Positions 41,900 through 49,979 of a stretch of DNA of 64,000 bases are shown here, in pieces. The DNA is from Owenweeksia sp965214115. Lineage in GTDB: Bacteria > Bacteroidota > Bacteroidia > Flavobacteriales > Schleiferiaceae. The translations under genes and the position numbers were made by a program. Numbering within the stretch: position 1 is the first letter of the stretch; the number at the start of each line of letters is the position of its first letter. The stretch lies in NCBI GenBank assembly GCA_965214115.1, contig CBDCAU010000002.1, positions 186,001 to 250,000 of the forward strand, given 5' to 3'. Below the pieces are notes generated by a model. The model did no database searches. It worked only from the letters and a program-made list of their open reading frames with translations, and had not been told where the DNA came from.

Positions 41900-42001
41900 A
41901 TGGCGGGTTCTAAGAATTACACGCTGATAACGCTGCCCGATAGCAAGGCGGCGGACAATATGCGCAGTCAGCAAAAGCCGAAGGGAGAGGAGGATAATTG
42001 A
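41900..42001 (+). CDS. Possible 33-residue ORF directly after the SDR gene
   Basis: ATG at 41900, one base after the SDR stop, ending at TGA 41999-42001. The product begins 'MAGSKNYTLITLPDSK' and is polar with a Lys/Glu tail. The tight spacing is compatible with coupled translation, but no similarity is recognised and chance is possible. Confidence 0.2.
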   Translation: MAGSKNYTLITLPDSKAADNMRSQQKPKGEEDN

Positions 42002-42065
42002 AATGCCGCCGTTCTGATTTTAGGAAAAATGGTGGGGCGGCCTTTTAGTAGGAGAACCTCAAAGG

Positions 42066-42150
42066 TTAAATGTTAGCTTTCGCAGTTATATAATGGAAGT
42101 GGTTGCCGTCCGGATCGAAAACAAGCCCCGTCCGTTTTTCTAAAAGCCCG
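42066..42150 (-). pseudogene. Remnant of a VOC/glyoxalase-family gene (3' end only)
   Basis: On the minus strand one frame reads 'GLLEKRTGLVFDPDGNHFHY' then 'ITAKANI' and a stop. 'FDPDGNHF' is the hallmark C-terminal strand of glyoxalase/bleomycin-resistance (VOC) proteins. Upstream the frame meets a stop within about 28 codons and no other VOC sequence is visible. The remaining 200 bases up to the mod gene (42151-42357) hold nothing I recognise. Confidence 0.5.
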
Positions 42151-42357
42151 TACCGTTACCCCGATTTGTGGGGTTTTTAGTGTATGGTCTTTTCCGGGGA
42201 TGGCAGGGTTGTTTGCAAAAGCTCCAAAAAATCTCGCCATCAACTCCAAAAACCAAATGGCTAATTTGATTTTGACCAAATTGGCAACTCCCCGCCCCGT
42301 TTCCGTAATTTGCCCCGCTTTATTTAAGATCCCAAAAACAACCCCGCCCGCCCCGCT

Positions 42358-43938
42358 ATGCCCACCCTCCATTGGACCGGAAAGGAAAAAGTGGTGAACC
42401 ACCACCAAGACGTGCCCTACAAAACCCTGCGCCACCGCTACGGCTTTGACGCGAAGAACGGGCAGGGCGAAACCCCCACCGGCAGCGGCAACAAAATCAT
42501 CCACGGCGACAACTTGGAGGCGCTCAAGAGCCTACTGCCCGAATACGAAGGGAAGGTAAAGTGCATCTACATAGACCCGCCCTACAACACTGGCAACGAG
42601 AAATGGGTGTACAACGACAACGTGAACCACCCCAAGATAAAAAAGTGGCTGGGCGAAACCGTGGGCAAGGAGGGCGAAGACCTGAGCCGCCACGACAAAT
42701 GGCTCTGTATGATGTACCCGCGATTGCAACTGCTGCACAAACTGTTGGCGGAGGACGGGTTTATTTTCGTTTCAATTGACTATTTCAGCAATCATCTTTT
42801 GAGAAACATTTTGGACGAAATCTTTGGAAGCACGAATTTCAAAAATTGTATCTCGGTTCGGAGGGGGATTAAAAATGTCCAAGCTCAGTTTAAAGAAATT
42901 TCTGCACTTTCAGTTGGACACGAATATATTTATCTTTATTCAAAAAACAGCAATACGAGATTACCTAAATTAAATAAAAAATTAGGTACTACTAAAGATG
43001 GAAAATGGGATACATTTTGGAGAGGGACTGATAGACCGACAATGAGATTCTCTATTTTCGGACAAAAACCAGAAACCGGTCAATGGAGATGGTCAGAAGA
43101 AAGGACAAGAAAAGCAATCAGGAATTATGATGATTTTTTAGAAAACAATAATGAAATTGATTTAGATGAATTTTATCTTGAACATTTTCAATCCACCAAT
43201 GAAAAAATAGATTTTGTAAGAAAAAATAAGGATAATGTTGTTCAATATTATGTACCGCCGCAAGGTTTTAAATTATTGAGTGATAATTGGATGGATATTT
43301 TATTAAGTGGTTCTTATACAAAATTTGATACTGAAAAAAGTGTAATCCTTGTCAATAGGATTGTTAAATGGATTTGCGGGGAAGACAAAAACTCCATCAT
43401 CCTCGATTCCTTCGCCGGCTCCGGCACCACGGCGCACGCCGTTTTGAACTTGAACAAAGAGGACGGCGGCGCGCGCAAGTTCATCTTGGTGGAGATGGAG
43501 GACTACGCGGACAGCATCACCGCCGAGCGGGTGCGGCGCGTAGCCACGGGCTACGGCACGGGCAAAAACGCGGTGGAAGGCACCGGCGGCGCGTTCGATT
43601 ATTACGAACTGGGCCAGCCGCTCTTCAAGGCCGACGGTTACCTGAACGAGGCCGTGCCGCTGGCCGACATCCGCCGCTATATCTGGTTCACCGAAACGCG
43701 CAGCGGCCAGCCGCCCGCCGAGGGAAGCTACTTTTTGGGCCGCCACCAAGGCACGGCCTATTACTTTTGCTACGAAAAAGAAAGGGAAACCACGCTGGAC
43801 CACCAACTATTGAAAACGCTAGACGAGGCCGCCGAGCAGTACCTCATCTACGCCGACCGCTGCCTTTTGGAAAACGATTTTATGGAAAAGCGCAACCTTA
43901 TTTTCAAAAAGATACCGCGCGACATCACACGGTTCTGA
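42358..43938 (+). CDS. mod: Type III restriction-modification DNA methyltransferase (Mod)
   Basis: 526 residues, beta-class N6-adenine/N4-cytosine methyltransferase. Motif IV 'IYIDPPYNTGNEKWVYND' (near residue 70) precedes the specificity region and the SAM-binding motif I 'LDSFAGSGTTAHAVLNLN' (near residue 350), the beta order seen in type III Mod. 'GNKIIHGDNLEALKSLLPEY' and 'FILVEMEDYADSITAERVRR' complete the family pattern. Bases about 42790-43370 (target-recognition part) are clearly more AT-rich than the flanks, indicating exchange of the specificity domain. The neighbouring res gene completes the system; an ATPase starts 8 nt downstream. Confidence 0.93.
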   Translation: MPTLHWTGKEKVVNHHQDVPYKTLRHRYGFDAKNGQGETPTGSGNKIIHGDNLEALKSLLPEYEGKVKCIYIDPPYNTGNEKWVYNDNVNHPKIKKWLGETVGKEGEDLSRHDKWLCMMYPRLQLLHKLLAEDGFIFVSIDYFSNHLLRNILDEIFGSTNFKNCISVRRGIKNVQAQFKEISALSVGHEYIYLYSKNSNTRLPKLNKKLGTTKDGKWDTFWRGTDRPTMRFSIFGQKPETGQWRWSEERTRKAIRNYDDFLENNNEIDLDEFYLEHFQSTNEKIDFVRKNKDNVVQYYVPPQGFKLLSDNWMDILLSGSYTKFDTEKSVILVNRIVKWICGEDKNSIILDSFAGSGTTAHAVLNLNKEDGGARKFILVEMEDYADSITAERVRRVATGYGTGKNAVEGTGGAFDYYELGQPLFKADGYLNEAVPLADIRRYIWFTETRSGQPPAEGSYFLGRHQGTAYYFCYEKERETTLDHQLLKTLDEAAEQYLIYADRCLLENDFMEKRNLIFKKIPRDITRF

Positions 43939-43946
43939 CCCAAAAA

Positions 43947-45092
43947 ATGGAAGACGAAAAAGACATCCGCAAGACCAAGCTGAAATCGGTAACGATACGC
44001 GGCTTCAAATCCTTCGACAGCCAAGAGAACACGCTGGAGCTGGGGGACATCAACGTGCTCATCGGCGCGAACGGGGCGGGGAAGAGCAATGTGGTGGGGT
44101 TTTTTGAGATGGTGAAATCCGTTTGGGAGATGGAAGTTCGACGGTACTTCTTGGAAAAAGGAGGCGCGCAAACGTTATTACATCAAAATGTAAAAAGCGT
44201 CTCTCAAATTCAAGGTGAGGTTAAATTTGAATGGGGTCGGGAAGTCTTTAATCATAACTTCATCTTGCGGCCTACTGATAATGATGGAATCTACTTCTTT
44301 GATGATAAAATTAAAAACCTTGGAAAAGATGAAAATGAGATGAATCCCTATATTTTAGGGCTAAATGGTTACGAGTCCGATTTGAGAACTTTCCCTATCT
44401 ATTGGGAAGAGCATAATTATAAAAAACCCTTCGGAAAAATATTGCCATCTATTCGTTCATACAATTTCCAGAATACTTCATCCCGCTCGCCACTCCGTCT
44501 GCCCATTTATATAAATGACTATAACCCGCTTTCATCGAATGGAAAAAACCTGCCAGCCTTTTTGTATGCAATGCGAAATCATAATCCAAAGTACTTTGAA
44601 CGCATTGAAAAATACATTGGCTTAGCGATGCCACAGTTTGGTGGGTTTGTGCTAAAACCTACCTCATCCGAAGCAAGGGATATTGGATTGGATTGGAAGG
44701 ACAAAGACCACGAAAACGTTTTCGGCCCACACCAAATCTCCGACGGCTCGCTGCGCTTTATGGCCTTGGCCGCCTTGCTGTTGCAACCGCCTGAAACCTT
44801 GCCCTCGCTCATCATCATCGACGAGCCGGAACTGGGGCTGCACCCCGAGGCCATTGCTTTGCTTTCGGCGATGGTGCTGCACGCCGCCGAGCATTCGCAG
44901 GTCATTTTGGCCACCCAGTCGCCAGAACTGCTGGACGAATTCGAGCCGGAGCAAATCCGCGTGGTGGAATGGGACGAGCGCGAGAAAAGCAGCCGTTTCA
45001 AAAAACTTTCGCAGGAGGAGTTGCGCGATTGGACGCAGGACTACAGCCTGAGCGAGCTTTGGGAAAAAAACTTAATCGGGGGGTTGCCGTGA
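43947..45092 (+). CDS. AAA family ATPase (AAA_21 / OLD-like ATPase) nested in the type III R-M operon
   Basis: 381 residues from ATG 43947. An SMC/ABC-type ATPase: 'LKSVTIRGFKSFDSQENTLE' start, Walker A 'LIGANGAGKSNVV' (about 32-44), signature-like 'QISDGSLRFMALAALLL', Walker B 'PSLIIIDEPELGLHPEAI', and H-loop-type 'VILATQSPELLDEF'. There is no fused TOPRIM nuclease; the next gene may supply that function. The middle (about 44130-44700) is AT-rich, the ends GC-rich. Its stop overlaps the next start (GTGA), so the two products are translationally coupled. Such ATPase-partner pairs are common in phage-defence loci. Confidence 0.88.
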   Translation: MEDEKDIRKTKLKSVTIRGFKSFDSQENTLELGDINVLIGANGAGKSNVVGFFEMVKSVWEMEVRRYFLEKGGAQTLLHQNVKSVSQIQGEVKFEWGREVFNHNFILRPTDNDGIYFFDDKIKNLGKDENEMNPYILGLNGYESDLRTFPIYWEEHNYKKPFGKILPSIRSYNFQNTSSRSPLRLPIYINDYNPLSSNGKNLPAFLYAMRNHNPKYFERIEKYIGLAMPQFGGFVLKPTSSEARDIGLDWKDKDHENVFGPHQISDGSLRFMALAALLLQPPETLPSLIIIDEPELGLHPEAIALLSAMVLHAAEHSQVILATQSPELLDEFEPEQIRVVEWDEREKSSRFKKLSQEELRDWTQDYSLSELWEKNLIGGLP

Positions 45093-45766
45093 GCAAGTAT
45101 AAAAGACTTCATATCCTTACCGAAGGGACTACCGAGCGGAACTTTGCCAATGCCGTTTTGGCTACGCACCTTTGGGCTTTCGGAGTAGAAACCGTGGGGC
45201 ACAACATCCTGTCAAAACGCGACGGCAATCGTGAGTATCGCGGCGGGGTACCCAGTTTTCAAAAATTTGAAAACCACCTGAGAAAGCTGATGAAGCACAA
45301 CCACCAGCCCGAAGCGCGCTTCAGCACAATGCTGGATTTATACCGATTGCCCAATGATTTCCCCGCTTTGGATGAGGCGCAAAAATGCCACGACCCTTAT
45401 CAAAAAGTAGAAATCTTGGAAAACGCCTTGGGCCTGCACATTGCGGATGAGCGGTTTATCCCCTACTTTCAACTGCACGAATTTGAGGCGTTGGTCTTTG
45501 CCAATTTAGATTTAATGGCCGATGAATTTTTTACCCGAAAGACGGAAGTGGCTGAGCTAAAGAAGCAACTGGCGACAGCGGGCAATAACCCCGAACTGGT
45601 AAACGACCGTCCCGAAAAAGCACCTTCCAAAAGAATTCAAGCGCTAATTCCCGCCTATCACAAGGTGAAGTCTTCTGCCATTTTGTTAAAGCGGTCGAGC
45701 ATTCCCCATTTAAAATCCCGCTGCCCCCACTTCAACTCTTGGCTCACAAAACTCGAAAACCTCTGA
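45089..45766 (+). CDS. DUF4276 family protein (TOPRIM-like partner of the ATPase)
   Basis: 225 residues, GTG start at 45089 overlapping the ATPase stop by four bases. Motifs match DUF4276: 'LHILTEGTTERNFANAVL' at the start (an acidic TOPRIM-like first motif), 'TMLDLYRLPNDFPAL', 'FIPYFQLHEFEALVFANLD', 'APSKRIQALIPAYHKVKSSA' and 'CPHFNSWLTKLENL'. The family is usually encoded directly after an AAA_21 ATPase, as here. By analogy to OLD or PARIS pairs it could be the nuclease or effector, but that is inference. It is followed 4 nt later by res. Confidence 0.87.
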   Translation: MSKYKRLHILTEGTTERNFANAVLATHLWAFGVETVGHNILSKRDGNREYRGGVPSFQKFENHLRKLMKHNHQPEARFSTMLDLYRLPNDFPALDEAQKCHDPYQKVEILENALGLHIADERFIPYFQLHEFEALVFANLDLMADEFFTRKTEVAELKKQLATAGNNPELVNDRPEKAPSKRIQALIPAYHKVKSSAILLKRSSIPHLKSRCPHFNSWLTKLENL

Positions 45767-45770
45767 CCCG

Positions 45771-48384
45771 ATGCTATTAAAAGATTACCAAAGGGAGGTC
45801 ATCAAAGATTTGGAGGATTTCCTGAACCTCCTCGAAGAAACGCAAAACCTGAAAAAAGCCTTTGCCCAGTTTTGGGAAACGCGCGAAAACCCCGTGGTGC
45901 TGACCGCCAGCCACCGCTACTTTAAGCCTTACGACAATACGATAACCGGTGTGCCGCGCGTAACCGCCAAAGTGCCCACGGCGGGCGGCAAGACCTTCAT
46001 CGCTTGCAACGCGCTGCGCACCATTTTCAGGCACCGCCCGCCCGTGCTGCCCAAGGTGGTGGCGTGGCTGGTGCCGGGCGACACCATCCTGAAACAGACA
46101 CTGAAAAACCTGCGCGACCCCGGCCATCCTTATCATCAAACGATTGCCAGCCACTTTGGAAACCGCGTAACGGTGTACGAAAAGCAAGACCTCTTGATGG
46201 GGAACAATTTCAACCCCACCCGAGTGCGTGAGCAGCTTTCCATTTTCGTGTTGAGCATTTCGTCTTTCAGTTCGCGCAAAAAGGAAGATCGCAAGGCGTT
46301 TGAAGAAAATCCGCAGTTGGAACCCTTTATTAGCCATTACCAAGACCGCGAAAAACTGCTGGAAGGCGTGCCCGAAAACGCGCTGATGCAGGTAATCAAT
46401 CAGCTGAACCCCGTGGTGATTGTAGATGAGAGCCACAATACGGAGAGCGAACTGCGCTTGGAAATGTTGAAAAACCTCAACCCCAGTTTTATCTTCGACC
46501 TGACGGCCACCCCGCGCAATCACAGCAACATTTTGAGTTTTGTGGACGCTTCCAAACTGAAGCGCAACAATATGGTGAAGCTGCCCGTAATCGTGTACAA
46601 CCATCCGAACGTGAACCGCGTGATCGCGGAAAGCAAGGCCTTTCGCGATTCGCTGGAAGAAATGGCCGAAAGGGAGCGCGCGGCCAGCGGCAACTACATC
46701 CGTCCGATGGTGCTTTTCCAGGCCCAGCCCAAGCGGGGCGAGGAGAACGTGACTTTTAAAAAGGTAAAGGAAAACCTCATCAAGGCCGGCATCCCCGAAG
46801 AGGAAATCCGCATCAAGACGGCGGAAAAAGATGAGTTGAAGGACGAAGATTTGATGTCGCCGGATTGCAAGGTGCGCTACATCATCACCGTGAACGCGCT
46901 GAAAGAAGGCTGGGGACGCGCCCTTTGCCTACATCTTGGCCTCGCTGGCCAACAAAAGTTCGGTGGTGGACGTGGAGCAGATACTGGGCCGTGTGCTGCG
47001 GCTGCCTTACGTGGCGCAACACGGGGAAGATTTGCTGAATTACAGTTACGTCTTTACGGCCAGCGCGGAATTTTTGAAAACGGTGGACAAAATCATTGAG
47101 GGGTTAAACAAAAGCGGGTTCAGCGAGAAAGATTACCGTTTGCTGGAAGAATCGGCAATAGAAAGCGAAGGGAAACCCGCGCCCCAAAAAAGACTTTTTG
47201 ACCCACCGGGCGAAGACGCTGAGGCGGGCACGGCCACAGAAGAAATCGACCCCGCCGAAATTCGATCAATGGGGCAATCCGATGACATCAAAGAGAACTT
47301 GAAACAACTGGAAGAAACGGCCAAGAAAGAAGGCCGTCGGTATGATGAAAAAATCCGCTCTGGTGATTCCGACAGTTCCATTGCGCCTGAAATCCTCTCC
47401 AATATGAACATCTTTTATCTTAAAGATACTTTCAAAGAAAACGTGGCCAACCTGAAATTGCCTGCTTTTTATGTGAAAAACACCGTCAATCAGTTTTTCA
47501 GCGAGGAATGGCGTCTTTTGGAAAAAGGTGATTTGCTGCAAAATTTCAGCCTTCCCAAGCAGGACGTGGAAATCGGTTTTGAGGACGTGGAAGCGGAAAT
47601 GGCGGTAATCGACATTGAGAAAAAGAAGGCGGGGGAATATGTGCCGCAGCAGCGAAAAGTATCGGGCTATGTGCAAGAACAGATGACGCGCTATTTTGGA
47701 AAAATTGAGGAGGGCAAATTGAGGCAGCTCGCTTCTTTACTGCAAAATGAGATGGGCAAAATGGACTACCTCTCCGAACGAGACCTTACTGAATACATCG
47801 GCAAGGTGATAAAAAGCCACGGGCTTGATAAGCGCCCAGACTTGGTGAACCGCGCCTATTTTTACGCGAAGCGTATAAAAATGCACATCGAACTTTTGGC
47901 TGACCAAACGGCAGAACGTGAATTCCAGACAATGCTGGATAAGGACGAATTAGTCTGCAAGCCGCATTTTGCTTTTCCTGCCTATATCAGCCCCACTAAT
48001 GGAGAAGGTAATATCTCTAAAAATCTGTATGAAAAAGAAGGCGAGCTGAATAGCTTTGAAAAAGAAGCCATTTTGGAAATCGCCAATTTGGAAAACGTAG
48101 AATGGTGGCACCGCAACTTGGAGCGCGGCAAGGGCTTTTTCATCAACGGTTTTATCAATCACTACCCAGACTTCATCATCAAAACTAAAAATGGCAAAAT
48201 CATCTTGATGGAAACCAAAGGCGGTTTTTTATCCTCAACCGAAAGCGAAAAGAAAATCAGGTTGGGCGAAAAATGGACCAACAAGGCGGGCAGCCGTTTC
48301 AAGTATTTTATGGTTTTTAAAGAAAAAGCAATGCGCGATGCCAAAACGTTGGCGGAGGTAAAGAAAATTGTGGCCCAGCTTTAG
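45771..48384 (+). pseudogene. res: Type III restriction enzyme Res subunit, single-base frameshift as read
   Basis: DEAD/SF2 helicase-endonuclease. Motif I 'AKVPTAGGKTFIACNAL', motif II 'VVIVDESHNTESE', motif III 'FDLTATPRNH', all in the first frame from ATG 45771. After 'ITVNALKEGW' at 46912-46915 (GGGG) the conserved reading continues only in the other frame ('APFAYILASLANKSSVVDVE', motif VI 'QILGRVLRLPYV'). Deleting one G gives 'KEGWDAPFAYILAS', the family consensus. The C-terminus holds a PD-(D/E)XK nuclease ('HYPDFIIKTKNGKIILMETKG', near 48170-48230). Restored length is about 870 residues. As read, restriction would be lost while methylation by Mod remains. Confidence 0.9.
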
Positions 48385-48492
48385 GGCATTATGACTTTGA
48401 GACTTTTTTGAAAGACGTACCTTGTTATAGTGTGCGCTTTAGGACAAATCGCGCCTACACTTTCAGTTGTACTTCATACCAAGTATCCCCCT

Positions 48493-48520
48493 AAAAAAAA
48501 GGGCAAGCTCTCGCCTGCCC
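48493..48520 (-). terminator. Rho-independent terminator of the DUF892 gene
   Basis: Minus strand GGGCAGGC-GAGA-GCTTGCCC: 8-bp stem (one G-U pair) closed by a GNRA tetraloop, followed by eight Ts (plus-strand A-tract 48493-48500). 31 nt past the stop. Confidence 0.93.
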
Positions 48521-48550
48521 CGTTCGCGCTGTAACAACAAACCAAAAATC

Positions 48551-49048
48551 TTAGCTGCCTTTTTTCGCCTCTTCGTTGATTTTGCTGGCTAGCTTCATCA
48601 ATTTTTTGTTGGCCTCGCCTTCTTCGTCCAAAATTTCTTGGAGGGTTTTGGCGGCATCGTCGTGACCGAGGGTTTTGGCGTATTCCACCACGGCGCCATA
48701 GCCAGCTATTTCGTAGTGTTCCACGCGCTGGGCATCGGCAATGAGGCCGGCATCTTTCACCGCGCCGGAGATGTCTTCCGAAATCAGCGATTTTGCCTCT
48801 TTGATCAGACCTTGCATCGCTTTGCAGGTTTCACCAGTAATTTTAATATCCAAGTCTTTGGCTACCTTTTCCAAGCGCTTCTTTTGCTGCTTGGTTTCTT
48901 CCAAGTGGTCTTTGAAAGCGGCTTTCAAATCCTTGTTGGTGGCTTCCTTCGCCATTGTGGGCAGCGCATCAACCAACTGGTCTTCTGCGCTATATAAATC
49001 TTTCAGTTGGTGGTGGAACAAATCCTCCAATGATTTTATCTTGCTCAT
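48551..49048 (-). CDS. DUF892 (YciE/YciF-type) ferritin-like stress protein
   Basis: 165 residues from ATG 49048 ('MSKIKSLEDLFHHQLKDLYSAEDQL'). Four-helix bundle with conserved acid and His positions: 'YSAEDQLVDALPTMAKEA', 'FKDHLEETKQQKKRLEKV', 'DAQRVEHYEIAGYGAVVEYAK', 'LDEEGEANKKLMKLA'. The longer frame to 49099 adds residues not typical of the family. Members are induced by osmotic and other stress and may bind metal; the function is not settled. Single gene with its own terminator. Confidence 0.92.
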   Translation of the reverse strand: MSKIKSLEDLFHHQLKDLYSAEDQLVDALPTMAKEATNKDLKAAFKDHLEETKQQKKRLEKVAKDLDIKITGETCKAMQGLIKEAKSLISEDISGAVKDAGLIADAQRVEHYEIAGYGAVVEYAKTLGHDDAAKTLQEILDEEGEANKKLMKLASKINEEAKKGS

Positions 49049-49188
49049 TTTGTTATGGGTTTTAAAATTTATATCATCAGAACAATGAAATATTACCAAT
49101 GTTTATATTTCAAAAAAAAATTTGATGTTCAACCCCTCGTGATAATGGTTCAACAAGGGCGGTTAAATTGAAACAGGAAAATTAAGTT

Positions 49189-49764
49189 ATGTGGCAAATG
49201 GAAACTATATTTTTTGACAAGTGGGAAAATCTTTGGCGCATCCTTATTGCCGCCCCCATTGTGTATATAATGGTCATTGTTTATATCCGCTTTATTGGCA
49301 AGCGCACCACCTCCCAACTCAATAGTTTTGATTGGATCGTAACGGTGGCCATCGGTTCTTTGGTAGGATCCAGCATTGTGTTGGAGAGCGTCAGTATCAT
49401 CGGTGGGCTTATCGCCGTGCTGGCTTTGATCGTCTTCCAATATGCCATCACCAAGCTCACTTACCATTTTGGTTTCTTTCGCAAATGGGTGCAGGCTGCC
49501 CCGCGATTGTTGTTGTACGAGGGCAAGTTCATCGATAAAAATATGGAGCGGGAACGGGTGACCAAGGGCGAGGTGTACGCGGCCGTCCGCCATCGCGACA
49601 TTCTCAACATAAATAACGTGTACGCCGTGGTGTTCGAGACGGATGCCAGTTTTAGCGTGCTGAAAATGGAGGAGAAAGAAACCTGCTTTTCGCTGGCGGA
49701 TGTGCAGGGCCTTCCTGATGATTTGGAGAAAGATTTGAAAGCAGCTCAATCCGCAGGACAATAG
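49189..49764 (+). CDS. DUF421 (YetF-like) membrane protein, first copy
   Basis: 191 residues. Three hydrophobic helices in residues 18-90 with the family core 'VYIRFIGKRTTSQLNSFDWIVTVAIGSLVGS' and a cytoplasmic domain carrying 'RLLLYEGKFIDKNMERERVTKGEVYAAVR' and 'VYAVVFETDASFSVL'. DUF421/YetF proteins are widespread and uncharacterised; in Bacillus relatives belong to sporulation or membrane-stress groups. A second member lies at 59577-60101. ATG 49189 is used; ATG 49198 is possible. Confidence 0.9.
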   Translation: MWQMETIFFDKWENLWRILIAAPIVYIMVIVYIRFIGKRTTSQLNSFDWIVTVAIGSLVGSSIVLESVSIIGGLIAVLALIVFQYAITKLTYHFGFFRKWVQAAPRLLLYEGKFIDKNMERERVTKGEVYAAVRHRDILNINNVYAVVFETDASFSVLKMEEKETCFSLADVQGLPDDLEKDLKAAQSAGQ

Positions 49765-49979
49765 GCTAATTCTAATTTTTATAATAAAGGAAACTGAAAC
49801 CCTGTCCTTCCAATATTTAACATTTGTTAATTCTACGTCAGTCTATTCGGCAGGCTGCCGCTCCATTGGCTGAACCTAATAAATGTCTCCTTTTGGGATA
49901 TTATCAATACTTCTAAAATTTTAAACATTTCTTATTAACGTAAGTTATTCAGCTCAACTTCAACATAAATATTATTAAT

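Noticed and set aside
43368..43946. 5' extension of the ATPase frame by 193 codons
   Set aside because: It is the +1 frame of the mod 3' end, with the Arg/Ala/Gly-rich composition of a shadow frame. ATPase homology starts at ATG 43947.
45771..48384. Two separate genes (helicase and nuclease) instead of one frameshifted res
   Set aside because: The break falls inside a conserved motif, the second half lacks an ATG near it, and one base restores the family consensus.
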